A stretch of DNA of 64,000 nucleotides, taken from Bacteroidetes bacterium OLB9. Its GTDB lineage: Bacteria > Bacteroidota > Bacteroidia > Chitinophagales > Saprospiraceae. The stretch spans positions 104,259 through 168,258 of the forward strand of contig LNBW01000067.1 of assembly GCA_001567255.1 (NCBI GenBank). The letters run 5' to 3'. Shown piece after piece: positions 53,976 to 64,000 of the stretch (positions within the stretch are counted from its first letter, which is position 1; each line of letters opens with the position of its first letter). The notes below the pieces were generated by a model that had not been told where the DNA came from, ran no database searches, and was given only the letters and a program-made list of their open reading frames with translations. Made by a program: the position numbers and the translations under genes.

Positions 53976-56648
53976 ATGCAGGTGCATTTTAACATCCACT
54001 ACAAAACCATCTTTGGTGAAATTATTGGTATTCAGTATCGATATCACAATGATGATGAGTTACATACCCTGATGTTTGAGACCTACGATGGCGAGAACTG
54101 GTTTGGAATGACTGACATACCAGAAAATACCACTATTTTTTATGCTTATGTTTTGAAAGAAAAAGAGGCTGTCAAACGCAAAGAATGGGGAAACCCAAGG
54201 ATGTTGACCATTGAAAATAACAATATTTTCATACGTGATCAGTGGAGGCCACGAGATAATGTAGCTAATGCTTTTTTATCGACTGCCTTTACAAAAGCTA
54301 TTCTTAAGAGACCGGCACAAAAAGCTCGACCTACATCTTCTGTAAAACATAAAAATGCCAATCATCTTACTTTTGAATTATTATCCTCAACGATTGAACC
54401 AGGATTGGTTTATGGTGTGATCGGAAATATTCCCGAACTGGGCAACTGGAAAAAACCAGTGTTAATGGATGAAACAGATTTTCCATTATGGAAAACTACT
54501 ATTGAGCTAGATCAAAAAAATCTTCATATAGAATACAAATACATCATAGCTAATCCAAAAACATCCGATATTGTGTTGTGGGAAGGTGGTGAAAATCGGC
54601 TTATTTATGGAACACTAGAGGTTGATAAACCTGTAACATATCTTGTACATGATGATCAGTTTCACCATGATCAGGTCTTGTGGAGAGGCGCTGGTGTCGC
54701 TATACCGGTATTTTCACTAAGGACCCAAAAAAGTATGGGTATTGGCGAATTTACAGATTTGAAAATGCTCACTGACTGGGCCACAACAATAGGTTTAAAG
54801 TTGATTCAAGTGCTACCTGTCAATGATACCCTTGCTACTAAAACATGGGCCGACAGTTACCCTTATGCTGCCATATCAGTATTTGCGCTCCATCCACTGT
54901 ACGTTAATCTTCCGGATATAGCCACATTTAAAGATGCCAAGGTAAGATCGGCCTACTATCGGGAAGTCAAAAAACTCAATAAGCTGTCCCATGTTGATTT
55001 TGAAAAAGTACTTTCCAGTAAGTTCAAGTATCTTAGGCTACTTTTTGATCAGGAATACGACCATTTCACAAGAGACAAAGATGTCACATTATTCATCAAC
55101 GAAAACAAAGAATGGCTGCAGCAATATGCTGCATTCTGTCACCTTAGAGACGTTTATACAACCTGCAATTTCAACCTTTGGCCTAAACATGCTACCTTTA
55201 GCGATGAGGTCATTGAAGAGTTATGTGACCCAAAATATCCAGATTATAAGGAAATTGAGTTTTATTACTTTATTCAGTATCATGCAGATAGACAACTGCG
55301 CGAAGCCAGAGACTATGCCAGAAACAAACAAATCGTTCTTAAGGGAGATTTGCCCATCGGCATCTATCGATACAGTTGTGATGCTTGGGTCGCTCCCGAA
55401 CTGTACAATATGGATGGTCAGGCTGGTGCTCCGCCCGATGTCTATTCTGTCCTCGGTCAAAACTGGGGATTTCCGACCTATAACTGGGAGATCATGTCAA
55501 AAGATGATTTCGCTTGGTGGCGCAATAGAATGCATCAATTAAGTAGATATTTTGATGCTATGCGGATTGATCACATTCTTGGTTTTTTCCGTATATGGCA
55601 GATACCTATCAACCAGGTAGAAGGCACCATGGGATTATTCAATCCACGCATTCCTTTAAAGAAGGAAGAGTTAGAACATTATGGCATTTCGGGAGATTTA
55701 TCCAGATATACTAAACCTTATATTACAACAGAGCTGCTCAATATGTCTTTTGGTTTTGATGCAGAGGACATATTCAAGACATTTTTTTCTCGCGATAAGG
55801 TCGGCAACATTACATTTAAGTCCTCCTTTGATGACCAGCTCAAGATACGTCAGTTTGTTTCCCAGAATCCGAGGTTCATGAAGTACGAAGCTGCTCTACT
55901 ACGGATGATATCCGAGGTACTGCTCATAGAAGAGCCACAAACGGATGGCCAGTATTACAATCCGCGTATCACACTATCCAGTACTTATTCCTTTAGCCAA
56001 CTGGAAACTTATATGAAGGATAATCTTATCGGGCTGTACAACGACTACTATTTCTCCCGACATGAAGCATTCTGGAAAGAGCAAGCACTATGGAAACTGC
56101 CTGTGATTCTAGATGCCAGCGAAATGCTCATTTGTGGTGAGGATCTGGGTATGATACCCAAATCTGTACCTCAGGTGATGCAGGACCTAAATATCATGTC
56201 ACTAGAGATACAACGGATGCCTAAAGGGCAGTCCAAGTTCGGTATCGTGGGTAAATATCCTTACTTCTCCGTCTGTAGCCCATCGAGTCATGATATGTCC
56301 ACCATCCGTGGATGGTGGCAATCCAACCATGAGGTGGCAAGTGAGTTTTATTACAATTATCTCCATTGGTCAGGATATGCGCCATATGAATGCACGATAG
56401 ATATCGTCAAGGCAGTCGTCCATGACCATCTGGCCTCACCTAGTATGCTGGCCATATTCCCAATTCAGGATTTGGTCGGTATGGATGGCGAACTCCGATA
56501 CCCTATAGCTGAAGCAGAACAGATCAATGAACCATCTAATCCAAAGCACTACTGGAAGTTTAGATTTCACCTAAACATCGAAGAGTTACTACAAGCAAAT
56601 GGCCTAAATGGATATATTAGAGATATTATTTCAAGAAGCGGAAGATAA
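53976..56648 (+). CDS. malQ: 4-alpha-glucanotransferase (GH77, DPE2-like, with starch-binding modules)
   Basis: 890 aa. Two N-terminal CBM20-like starch-binding modules lie at about 1-95 and 128-235 (the second has ELGNWKKPVLMDE). The GH77 catalytic domain follows from 240: IGEFTDLKMLTDWA, the nucleophile segment AMRIDHILGFFRIW, the acid/base Glu in ICGEDLGMIP and the SSHDMSTIRGWW motif. This is the DPE2-like layout (CBM20-CBM20-GH77) which handles maltose plus a branched glucan, rather than the simple MalQ. A terminator follows. Confidence 0.95.
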   Translation: MQVHFNIHYKTIFGEIIGIQYRYHNDDELHTLMFETYDGENWFGMTDIPENTTIFYAYVLKEKEAVKRKEWGNPRMLTIENNNIFIRDQWRPRDNVANAFLSTAFTKAILKRPAQKARPTSSVKHKNANHLTFELLSSTIEPGLVYGVIGNIPELGNWKKPVLMDETDFPLWKTTIELDQKNLHIEYKYIIANPKTSDIVLWEGGENRLIYGTLEVDKPVTYLVHDDQFHHDQVLWRGAGVAIPVFSLRTQKSMGIGEFTDLKMLTDWATTIGLKLIQVLPVNDTLATKTWADSYPYAAISVFALHPLYVNLPDIATFKDAKVRSAYYREVKKLNKLSHVDFEKVLSSKFKYLRLLFDQEYDHFTRDKDVTLFINENKEWLQQYAAFCHLRDVYTTCNFNLWPKHATFSDEVIEELCDPKYPDYKEIEFYYFIQYHADRQLREARDYARNKQIVLKGDLPIGIYRYSCDAWVAPELYNMDGQAGAPPDVYSVLGQNWGFPTYNWEIMSKDDFAWWRNRMHQLSRYFDAMRIDHILGFFRIWQIPINQVEGTMGLFNPRIPLKKEELEHYGISGDLSRYTKPYITTELLNMSFGFDAEDIFKTFFSRDKVGNITFKSSFDDQLKIRQFVSQNPRFMKYEAALLRMISEVLLIEEPQTDGQYYNPRITLSSTYSFSQLETYMKDNLIGLYNDYYFSRHEAFWKEQALWKLPVILDASEMLICGEDLGMIPKSVPQVMQDLNIMSLEIQRMPKGQSKFGIVGKYPYFSVCSPSSHDMSTIRGWWQSNHEVASEFYYNYLHWSGYAPYECTIDIVKAVVHDHLASPSMLAIFPIQDLVGMDGELRYPIAEAEQINEPSNPKHYWKFRFHLNIEELLQANGLNGYIRDIISRSGR

Positions 56649-56733
56649 GCAAGTACGTTGTAGTATTACTAATACCGGCTATGCAAGTCCATTTTGGTTA
56701 GTTGTTAATAAATAATAATAGGCATAAAAACAC

Positions 56734-56758
56734 AAAAGCCACCCCTAGGATGGCTTTC
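56734..56758. terminator. Bidirectional terminator between malQ and gcvH
   Basis: AAAGCCA (56735-56741) pairs with TGGCTTT (56751-56757), loop of 9, flanked by A and T-rich stretches. Confidence 0.65.
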
Positions 56759-56780
56759 TATCTTTTCATTCTGTCAAATA

Positions 56781-57170
56781 TTAAGCAATAAAAGCAGCAT
56801 AAGCAGTGGCATCCATCAGATCGTCTAATTCCGCAACATTAGTCAATTTAATTTTAATTATCCACCCTTCACCATAAGGATCTTCATTAATCAATCCAGG
56901 ATTATCGCCTTCTGACTCATCCAACTGATCATTAAACTCCAGCACTTCGCCACCTACAGGCATGAAGAGGTCTGATGTAGTTTTAACAGCTTCTGCCGTA
57001 CCAAATATTTCATCTTTTGCAAGCGTCTGACCCACTGTTTCTACTTCAATATACACAAGCTCCCCTAGCTCGCCTTGTGCAAAATCAGTAATACCGATAT
57101 ATGCTTCGTCACCATCTATCCGAACCCACTCGTGTTCTTTTGAATACTTAAGATTATCAGGAAAATTCAT
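56781..57170 (-). CDS. gcvH: Glycine cleavage system H protein
   Basis: Lipoyl carrier of the glycine cleavage system, 129 aa from the ATG at 57170 ([20 protein letters not shown]); the open frame extends into the citrate synthase gene but without conservation. The lipoylated Lys63 is in [10 protein letters not shown], and the C-terminal helix is complete. It follows citrate synthase by 16 bases. Confidence 0.95.
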   Translation of the reverse strand: MNFPDNLKYSKEHEWVRIDGDEAYIGITDFAQGELGELVYIEVETVGQTLAKDEIFGTAEAVKTTSDLFMPVGGEVLEFNDQLDESEGDNPGLINEDPYGEGWIIKIKLTNVAELDDLMDATAYAAFIA

Positions 57171-57186
57171 AAAAGTTGATTTAAGG

Positions 57187-58494
57187 TTAGTTAATAGAAA
57201 GAAAATTTTTAAGCCAGTCAGTGGTGATGGACTTTGGTCTTTCAATAGGCAAGCCTAGGGCTCTGTCCCAGCAAAGTCCCGCACTAACACCTAATGCTCT
57301 GGAAACTCCAAAAAGCACAGTATAATAAGTATATTCTTTAAGACCATAATGCACTAGCAGCGATCCAGAGTGGGCATCCACATTCGGCCATGGATTCTTA
57401 ACCTTGCCTATGCTGCCTAATACTTGTGGAACAATCTCAAATAAATCCCAAACAATCTGAACGATTGGATCGTCTTTAATATATGTTTCTGCAAATTTCA
57501 TCTGGGCAATAAATCGAGGATCTGGCTGTCTCAATACAGCGTGGCCATATCCGGGTATCACTTTGCCTTCATTTAATGTATCATGAATATACTGACGAAT
57601 CTGATCTTTAGAAGGTCTGTCTGTACCCAGTTCTTCTACCATTTCAAAAATCCACTTGATGACTTCTTGATTAGCCAGTCCGTGCAATGGTCCTGCAAGG
57701 GCGTTCATAGCGCCACTGAAAGAAAGATAAACATCACTCAGTGTAGAACCAACAAGGTGCATAGTATGTGCAGATGCGTTTCCTCCTTCATGATCTGCAT
57801 GAATCGTCAGATACAGTCGCATCAATGATAAGAAGTCGCGGTTCTCAAAACCCAACATGTGTGCGAAATTACCTGCCCAATCTAGTTCAGGATCTGGTGC
57901 TATATGGTGATTATCAAAAAAAGTACGTCTGTATATGTATGCTGCAACACGTGGTAATTTAGCAATCATATTCATGGAGTCTTCATACATCGGATCCCAG
58001 TAATCATTCTTATTGATACCTTCTTCATATCTCTTTGCAAAAATACTGTCATGACCCAATGCAAGAATGGCAATACTAAACTGTGTCATAGGGTGCGTAC
58101 CAGGAGCTAGCGCATCCAATGTATCAAAAACATGTTGCGGAACTTCACTTCTTTTTCTCCATTCAGCCGTAAGCCAATCTACCTCCGCCTGTGTAGGAAT
58201 TTCTCCTGTCATCATCAGCCAGAAAAGACCTTCAGGTAGAGGTTCTCTTCCATCAGGGATTCTAGGAAGCAATTCCTTTAGTTGAGGAATATTATATCCT
58301 CTGAATCGAATTCCCTCTTCCGGGTCAAGTGCTGATGTATCATATACCATGCTCTTAACGCCTCTCATACCACCGATGAGTTGAGCCACTGTCACTTCAT
58401 CTACCTTTTTGTCACCATGCTCTTTAAGTATATTTTTAATTTCTACCTTAACAGCAGACGATTTTTGATAAAATTTTTCTTTTAATGCATCCAT
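57187..58494 (-). CDS. gltA: Citrate synthase
   Basis: Condenses acetyl-CoA and oxaloacetate at the entry of the TCA cycle. 435 aa from the ATG at 58494. The motifs [12 protein letters not shown] (with catalytic His), [24 protein letters not shown] and the terminal GLPIERPKS are the family set; the sequence fits the eukaryotic-like type I citrate synthase. The gcvH gene lies directly downstream on the same strand. Confidence 0.95.
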   Translation of the reverse strand: MDALKEKFYQKSSAVKVEIKNILKEHGDKKVDEVTVAQLIGGMRGVKSMVYDTSALDPEEGIRFRGYNIPQLKELLPRIPDGREPLPEGLFWLMMTGEIPTQAEVDWLTAEWRKRSEVPQHVFDTLDALAPGTHPMTQFSIAILALGHDSIFAKRYEEGINKNDYWDPMYEDSMNMIAKLPRVAAYIYRRTFFDNHHIAPDPELDWAGNFAHMLGFENRDFLSLMRLYLTIHADHEGGNASAHTMHLVGSTLSDVYLSFSGAMNALAGPLHGLANQEVIKWIFEMVEELGTDRPSKDQIRQYIHDTLNEGKVIPGYGHAVLRQPDPRFIAQMKFAETYIKDDPIVQIVWDLFEIVPQVLGSIGKVKNPWPNVDAHSGSLLVHYGLKEYTYYTVLFGVSRALGVSAGLCWDRALGLPIERPKSITTDWLKNFLSIN

Positions 58495-58665
58495 CACGTG
58501 GGTAATATTTATTTTGCTTTATATTTAGTAAAATGTTCTCCTGGTTAGCTTTAATTTGAATAATAATATTATTTTGAAAAAGTTGCGCTAAGTTATGAAA
58601 ATTATGTAAATTATTAGTAAAAACGATGCGATTCAGTTCAAAATTTTTTACACACCTAAATACTT

Positions 58666-58707
58666 AAAAAAGTTCATCAGGGCTCTGGATATTTTAGCCC
58701 TGATGAA
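58666..58707 (-). terminator. Terminator of the HYR protein gene
   Basis: TTCATCAGGGCT (58673-58684) pairs with AGCCCTGATGAA (58696-58707), loop of 11; the A6 run at 58666-58671 gives T6 on the minus strand, downstream of the large gene. Confidence 0.8.
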
Positions 58708-58740
58708 TAAGCTCATTTTCCAACTATTAAAATGCTTTTA

Positions 58741-61700
58741 TTACTCTATTCTGAGCATTTTTACAACTTCATTTAATTCGCCTGATTTTATCTTACAATA
58801 AAATATTCCTTTTCTGTCTCCGAGCTGCTGCTGTCCAATTTGAAGCTGATTTTCTCCTGCTCCTAAATTCAGACTTCCACTATAAACCATTGAACCTTTT
58901 GCATCAAATATGGATAGTGATACTTCTGCTCTGTTATTTAAAAATACTTCAATGGTAGTATTTTCTTTAAAAGGATTGGGTTTGTTCTGACTTACATAAC
59001 TTTTTACATCCCAGCTTGGAGTTTTATATCCTAACTGTAAAGATGAAGTACGCAACACTGCATCATATACTTCTGGTCTTAGCATAGACGGATAGAGTGA
59101 CAGAACATCTACAGAATTGATGTCTTTTGCAGACGATACTATTACCTTAAACAAGATCGCTCCTTCTTCTAAAATGATACCATCGGCTTGATTGAAGGAT
59201 ACGTTCAGATATGTTTTACCGTTGCGCTCAGTTCTGTATGTATTTTCGACCCTTATTGGTAAGCCTTCAGGTTGAATACCCTTATATTCTACACCTTGTG
59301 GCAGTTGAAGGGTAAACTGCATACCACTGATCTCGGCATTCTGTCCTATAGCAACCGGTATCTCCGTAAGTTCATCTTTATTAATCCATTTCCTATCCGC
59401 AAACATTTTAACCCTATCAGCAGATCTGTTTTCAGCTTTACCCAAGAGGTTAGACGATACGGTGCCATTCACATCGCCAATTTTTATAGCTATAAAATCT
59501 GTTTGAGACATATTTACATCTAGATTCTCATACAAAATGTGTTCAATTACGTTCCAAGGTCGAGATGGATCTTCAAATTCTGAAGCAGCATCAATAAATC
59601 TCCACGATGTGTTTTTGCTGAGTGAATCTTGAATACCTAAAATCAATTTTCTTAAGTCAGAAATATCTGATGCAGTAATCGAATTACTCCGATTAACATC
59701 TGCTGCAATAATGCTGTAAGGAGATTTTAGCCGCTCAATACCCAAAATATGTCGCTGTATGACCACTAAGTCCAGAGTAGATATACCCTCGGTCCATGAT
59801 CCTTTTTTAAACGGTGACAAGATATAATCATTGTACATACCGAGATTGCTAAAGTTAAAATGCCCTTCATTATCTGTATAATTGACTCTGTCTGTTTCTC
59901 CTCCCTTAATTTCAACCATTGCATCACTAATCATTGCTTTTTCCTCAGTATAAATCGATCCTGAGATGGCTATTTGTCCATTACCTAGACAAGCATTATC
60001 ATTATCTTGAACTTCCAGGAAGGTGACAACTTTAGTCTGATTACCTTCAAGGTCGGTGACAAAAAATTCTATACGACGCGTACCTAGGCTATCACAATTA
60101 AATATTCTCAAGGTATCATTCACATTAGATGAAAACGAAAATCTGAGTTGATTTGCCGGAGTACAGTTATCAAAACTAAAATTATTAAAATCCGAAGCCT
60201 TCATCATGGCCATACCTGAAGGATACATAAGATTAGTGGCAAGGCCATTTAAGACTACTCCTGTGGGTGCTTTACAATCCTTAACCGTAAATAATGATGA
60301 ACAAGTAGAAGTATTACCACAGCCGTCTTTAGCTTGCCAAATAAGTTTATGCGTACCTGCTGCATAATCACGTGGTGTTGTCGTAGCACCATTTCCGGTA
60401 TAGTCGATAGATCCGTTATTATCCAGGTCTATCTTATAACTCCACGTAATGTTAGTAGGCTGACAATCATCAGTACCTGTTGCAGTGAAGGATACGTTTT
60501 TACCCACACAACCATTGCCGGTACATATTATTTTATTGGTACAAACGACTGAATCAATCACCGGTGGAACATTATTTTCGATATAGATATTTTGTACAAA
60601 TGTCCATATTCCAGGGCCGGTATCATCATTATTGTTAGCCTGACACCAGTCGCGTACTTTCCATGTTCGCTCGATTGAGTAACAGTACAGAGGATGAGGA
60701 TATACCCTATCTTTAAACGAAACACCTGCCATGCTACAATTGTGGTCATTAACCTGTGGTCGGCCGGTAGAATCAGGTGATGGTATCTCGAGTGCACAAC
60801 CTTGGATTACAACTTCCGGGGCGGGCCAGTCGATATCACTTTCATCAAATGGGTCTGCATCCTGAACAATGATCGTTTGAGTATAAGTTGCTGTATTTCC
60901 TCCTTTATCTGTAAGTACAAAATCTCTTTTAATTTCTCCGGTTCTACACATGGAACGTAAGTCTCTAACTGTATAGGTTACGATTACATCCTGGCAATTA
61001 TCTTCATATACGCCATCTTGCCCTACATAACCGGTAGGTGGATAATAGCTATTAGGGTCGTCAATCAGGATATCTCCTCGTGATGAGCCAGACTGTACAA
61101 AAGTCCCGAATGCATCAAGATTATTCAAATTTATCTCATACTCACAACTAATAGTAACGTCTGGTAATGGTATTGATATCGATGGATCTAGGTTGTCTTG
61201 TACCAAAACTGAACTCATACATTCTGAAAAATTGCCATTCTCATCATACACTCTGACAATGACCTGAATGGTATCGCTTACATCGTCACAACAAAACTCT
61301 ACAGTAGGGCCAAATGTACTCGGTGTATTGCCTCCACAAATATTGCCCATTCTTCTTACCTCATAGGTTAACGGTCCACCACATTCATCGGCCGCTTCGA
61401 TGATGAAAGATACTGCTGTTAAAATAGGATGATCCTCTATGGCAGTAACTCTAAAATCAGTACATGTAATTTGAGGTCCATTAAGATCTTTAGCAGTCAA
61501 TGTCATTGAGCATGAAGCAGTATTGCCAGCATTGTCCGTAACGATGAAAGTAACAATATGCTCTTGATCTAGTCCTGATGGGATTTCAGTACCAGCTACA
61601 GGGTTTTGTATCACCGATTGAACTCCACAATTATCACTTGGAATAGCCTGAGATGTTAAATCGGGAACTATGATTACACATCCATCTTCCAAGGGAGTAT

Positions 61701-63744
61701 CCTGATCAGGTGGACAAATGATAGAGGGCGCTTCATGATCTTCTACAGTGATAGTCTGGGCACAAGTTGCTGTGTTTCCATGAATGTCTGTTACTGTCCA
61801 AATAAGAATATTGGTGCCAACAGGTATTTGTGTATCTGTATCAAAAGGAATACCATTGAAGGTAGCTGCTTCAGCCATCACACCACAGTTATCACTAGTC
61901 AAAGGTGTACCAGGATTGATTCCTGTAGCAAAGCATTCTCCCAGATCATTATCAACTGTTAAGCCGGTAGGACATGTAATCAAAGGTAGTTCTGTATCAA
62001 TAACTGTCACTGTTTGTACACAACTAGAAGTATTGCCACTTTCGTCAGTAACAACCCATACCACAGCATTATCACCTGTTGGTAACTGTGTTGTGGCTGT
62101 AAATGGAACTCCAGAGAAGGTAGCAACAAAGCCATCCACTGCGCAATTATCGTCAACTAGTGGGTTACCCAATGTTACATTATCTGCGTAACACAACCTA
62201 CTATTTGTATTTACAGTTATATCAATAGGGCAATTGATGGTCGGAGCTTCATGATCTTCTACAGTAACCAACTGAGCACAACTAGCTGTATTACCACCAG
62301 CATCTGTTACAATCCAGACGATAGTATTCGTACCTAAAGGAATCTGAGTAGAAGATGTAATAGGCATGCCATTAAAAGTAGGCTCTGCGGCGGACCATGC
62401 CAGACAATTGTCAGTAAATACAGGACTTCCATAATTGATATTAGTGGCATAACAAACCCCTACATCATTGTTTACAGTGACATTCGACGGACAAGTAATG
62501 CTTGGAGGTGTTACATCTTGAACGGTCACCGTTGAGCTACAACTCGATGAATTTCCACATGCATCGGTTACTATAAGATGTACCTCAACACTACCTCCTG
62601 CTACTACATCATTGCAACCAAAAAAGAGATTAATATCCGTTGTAAAAGTTAGTGCTCCACCACAGTTGTCAGTACTTCCATCGTCCAGCATTTGTGGTGT
62701 TAGCGTGGCCATACCTGATGCATCAAGATTGACAGTTATATCTTTACAAATTGCCATAGGAGGTATGGTGTCATTGATGACAATCACTTGAAAACACGTG
62801 TCTCTGTTACCAGTAGTATCGGCAATAGAATAATATCTATGAATCAGCAAATTATTTGGGCAGGTTTCTGAACTCACTGAATCTTTTACAAAAGTGAAGG
62901 AATCTTCATCCAGTGCAATTTCATCTTCAGCTGTTCCTCCTGCATCTTCAAAAGCATCAAAATCTGCATAAGGAGCCGGTGCACTACAATCTGCTCTGAT
63001 AGTATCTGGACAAGTAATCATCGGTGGCACATTATCATAGACTATTATATTCATACAACAAGAATCTGTGTTGTCACTGTCATCTGTCGCTGTCCAGCAA
63101 ACTACCGTTAAGCCTAGTGGGTAATCGCCACTAGCATCATGCGGGTCTGAACTATAGGGCGAATCATGAGTTATATCAATATCTTGATCATCAGTACAAT
63201 TATCAGTAGCTGTTGGTTGTGGTACATCAACATGAACAAATATTGTCCTGCTGCCATGCTTGTAACGTCTTCCATTTTCATCTATTCCTACAGAAACATC
63301 AGCAGGACAATCAATCACCGGTGGCAGCGTATCTAATTTGATTGGTTGGGTGCAGGTTGCCATTGTGCCTATACCATTACATTCATCCGTCACAGTCCAA
63401 TCGATCTCATATAATCCTGCATCCCATATACCTAAATTAATAGTACTCGGAAATGGAGGTGGTACATTTACTACGGTCCCATCCGGCAAAGTATAGGACA
63501 TGGAGAGGATGTTACCACAAGAAGAAGTCGGCGTATGTACTATGACTTCTGCCTTGCAGGTCGAATCAACAGGTAAGACAACAGGATCTGGACAAGTGAT
63601 TGCATCTGGTGCCAAGAGGTTTACGTTTTTGGGATGGTACCCCTCTTTTTGAAAATCTACTCTTTTAGTTACTACACTTTCACTAAAAAGCATTCCTGCA
63701 ACTACAAATATGGTTGACAGAAATAGAATCGACTTTTGTTTCAT
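58741..63744 (-). CDS. Giant HYR-repeat surface protein with dockerin-like pair and type A T9SS signal
   Basis: 1667 aa. Signal peptide at 1-23. From about 130 to 1160 it carries HYR (hyalin-repeat) and related Ig-like modules, each opening with a x-x-P-P-x-I-x-C-P pattern and a Cys pair; three in tandem at 410-493, 494-581 and 582-667 are close copies. Around 1258-1313 lies a carboxypeptidase-regulatory-like beta domain, then a dockerin-like pair at 1320-1375 (LDLVVIQRHILGI; ADVNRSNSITASDISDLRKLILGI), then a cohesin-like module at 1440-1540 and the type A T9SS sorting domain at 1587-1667 (NKPNPFKENTTIEV). It is exported to the cell surface and probably mediates adhesion. Confidence 0.9.
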   Translation of the reverse strand: MKQKSILFLSTIFVVAGMLFSESVVTKRVDFQKEGYHPKNVNLLAPDAITCPDPVVLPVDSTCKAEVIVHTPTSSCGNILSMSYTLPDGTVVNVPPPFPSTINLGIWDAGLYEIDWTVTDECNGIGTMATCTQPIKLDTLPPVIDCPADVSVGIDENGRRYKHGSRTIFVHVDVPQPTATDNCTDDQDIDITHDSPYSSDPHDASGDYPLGLTVVCWTATDDSDNTDSCCMNIIVYDNVPPMITCPDTIRADCSAPAPYADFDAFEDAGGTAEDEIALDEDSFTFVKDSVSSETCPNNLLIHRYYSIADTTGNRDTCFQVIVINDTIPPMAICKDITVNLDASGMATLTPQMLDDGSTDNCGGALTFTTDINLFFGCNDVVAGGSVEVHLIVTDACGNSSSCSSTVTVQDVTPPSITCPSNVTVNNDVGVCYATNINYGSPVFTDNCLAWSAAEPTFNGMPITSSTQIPLGTNTIVWIVTDAGGNTASCAQLVTVEDHEAPTINCPIDITVNTNSRLCYADNVTLGNPLVDDNCAVDGFVATFSGVPFTATTQLPTGDNAVVWVVTDESGNTSSCVQTVTVIDTELPLITCPTGLTVDNDLGECFATGINPGTPLTSDNCGVMAEAATFNGIPFDTDTQIPVGTNILIWTVTDIHGNTATCAQTITVEDHEAPSIICPPDQDTPLEDGCVIIVPDLTSQAIPSDNCGVQSVIQNPVAGTEIPSGLDQEHIVTFIVTDNAGNTASCSMTLTAKDLNGPQITCTDFRVTAIEDHPILTAVSFIIEAADECGGPLTYEVRRMGNICGGNTPSTFGPTVEFCCDDVSDTIQVIVRVYDENGNFSECMSSVLVQDNLDPSISIPLPDVTISCEYEINLNNLDAFGTFVQSGSSRGDILIDDPNSYYPPTGYVGQDGVYEDNCQDVIVTYTVRDLRSMCRTGEIKRDFVLTDKGGNTATYTQTIIVQDADPFDESDIDWPAPEVVIQGCALEIPSPDSTGRPQVNDHNCSMAGVSFKDRVYPHPLYCYSIERTWKVRDWCQANNNDDTGPGIWTFVQNIYIENNVPPVIDSVVCTNKIICTGNGCVGKNVSFTATGTDDCQPTNITWSYKIDLDNNGSIDYTGNGATTTPRDYAAGTHKLIWQAKDGCGNTSTCSSLFTVKDCKAPTGVVLNGLATNLMYPSGMAMMKASDFNNFSFDNCTPANQLRFSFSSNVNDTLRIFNCDSLGTRRIEFFVTDLEGNQTKVVTFLEVQDNDNACLGNGQIAISGSIYTEEKAMISDAMVEIKGGETDRVNYTDNEGHFNFSNLGMYNDYILSPFKKGSWTEGISTLDLVVIQRHILGIERLKSPYSIIAADVNRSNSITASDISDLRKLILGIQDSLSKNTSWRFIDAASEFEDPSRPWNVIEHILYENLDVNMSQTDFIAIKIGDVNGTVSSNLLGKAENRSADRVKMFADRKWINKDELTEIPVAIGQNAEISGMQFTLQLPQGVEYKGIQPEGLPIRVENTYRTERNGKTYLNVSFNQADGIILEEGAILFKVIVSSAKDINSVDVLSLYPSMLRPEVYDAVLRTSSLQLGYKTPSWDVKSYVSQNKPNPFKENTTIEVFLNNRAEVSLSIFDAKGSMVYSGSLNLGAGENQLQIGQQQLGDRKGIFYCKIKSGELNEVVKMLRIE
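61743..62517 (-). repeat. Three tandem HYR-type repeats
   Basis: Three protein repeats of about 84-88 residues (258 bases each) within the large surface-protein gene. Shared segments are x-x-x-P-x-I-x-C-P, NCxx...TFNGxPF...TQxPxGxNxxxW and VTDxxGNTxxCxQ. They differ enough that the repeat is old rather than a fresh duplication. Confidence 0.75.
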
Positions 63745-64000
63745 GGCAAAATTGTTTATTCATTATGAAATGGTCACTGTTTTTGGGAAGGGACCCTGAA
63801 TAATCAATTTTCTTACTGTATTAATCGTAATACAAGTATTATGCCAATTTTATAAATTATGAATATTAATAATATATTATATATAAAAAGATCTAAATAC
63901 GCTTTAAAATTCCATTATGACGCCCTTTGTGATGAATAGTCAATTAGATTTTTACCTTCTTGTCTTCCTAATTGTTTGCAATGTATTTGAGGTGCCATGC
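63745..64000. other. Right-edge stretch
   Basis: Upstream region of the HYR gene. No complete gene. A short minus-strand frame is open at the edge (63915-64000) and could be the end of another gene, but too little is visible to decide. Confidence 0.3.

Noticed and set aside
54991..55542. 183-codon open frame on the plus strand inside malQ
   Set aside because: Lies wholly within the well-conserved GH77 domain in another frame; a shadow of codon bias.
61743..62517. HYR repeat block as a recent tandem duplication or assembly artefact
   Set aside because: The three repeats differ at many positions, and the reading frame is intact across all of them.

Overview
The window is a stretch of chromosome from a member of the Bacteroidota, most likely a Saprospiria-like (Saprospiraceae) lineage. 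The supporting signs are type IX secretion (T9SS) C-terminal sorting domains of type A and type B, a PorP/SprF partner protein, the gliding lipoprotein GldH, a giant HYR-repeat adhesin, tRNA genes without an encoded CCA, low GC, no obvious Shine-Dalgarno sites, and Bacteroidota promoters of the form TTG-N19..21-TAnnTTTG (clearest in front of tRNA-Val and tRNA-Leu). No rRNA operon, prophage or CRISPR array is visible. The only mobile element is one complete IS982-family insertion sequence.

Layout. 0-3.6 kb: the end of a T9SS-exported alpha/beta hydrolase, the IS982 copy and about 1 kb of empty DNA. 3.6-8.5 kb: SPOR protein, rodA, tgt, lptG-type permease and a low-molecular-weight tyrosine phosphatase. 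8.5-16.8 kb (minus strand): SWIM/SNF2 helicase, MurG-like glycosyltransferase, RNase G, a tiny very basic ribosomal-type protein, a TPR protein and HU. 17-23 kb: yicC-gmk-apaG, a CBS site-2 protease, acyl-CoA dehydrogenase, rnhB and a MacB-type permease. 23.4-29.4 kb: gldH, a multi-pass membrane protein and a beta-oxidation pair (FadB/FadN-like and thiolase). 29.7-33.9 kb: a PorP/SprF gene with a SprB-like type B adhesin. 34-38 kb: ECF sigma factor, tRNA-Leu, two Hsp20 genes, gcvT and tRNA-Val. 38-47.6 kb is the accessory-looking part: a patatin phospholipase directly coupled to a membrane TIR protein, a small beta-barrel, an OsmC/Cys-rich membrane/rhodanese operon, upp, and a sigma factor plus membrane anti-sigma-like protein that converge on a secreted TPR-CHAT protease. 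47.8-58.5 kb: ileS (GxHH-type), a zinc metallopeptidase, small proteins, an alkyltransferase-like protein, DPE2-like malQ, gcvH and citrate synthase. 58.7-63.7 kb: a 1667-residue HYR/dockerin-like/T9SS surface protein.

Two things deserve attention. First, the TPR-CHAT protease, ECF sigma factor and membrane protein (43.5-47.6 kb) resemble in parts list the protease/sigma arm of type III-E CRISPR (TPR-CHAT, Csx30, sigma factor), but with no CRISPR and with the protease apparently exported. Second, at least seven genes are interrupted by one-base changes in short homopolymers (rodA, SNF2 helicase, glycosyltransferase, the basic ribosomal-type protein, the permease, the sigma factor, and twice in the anti-sigma-like gene). 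In each case the protein family continues perfectly in the neighbouring frame. The most economical reading is uncorrected homopolymer errors in the assembly, so I annotate those genes as reconstructed, with the break position stated.
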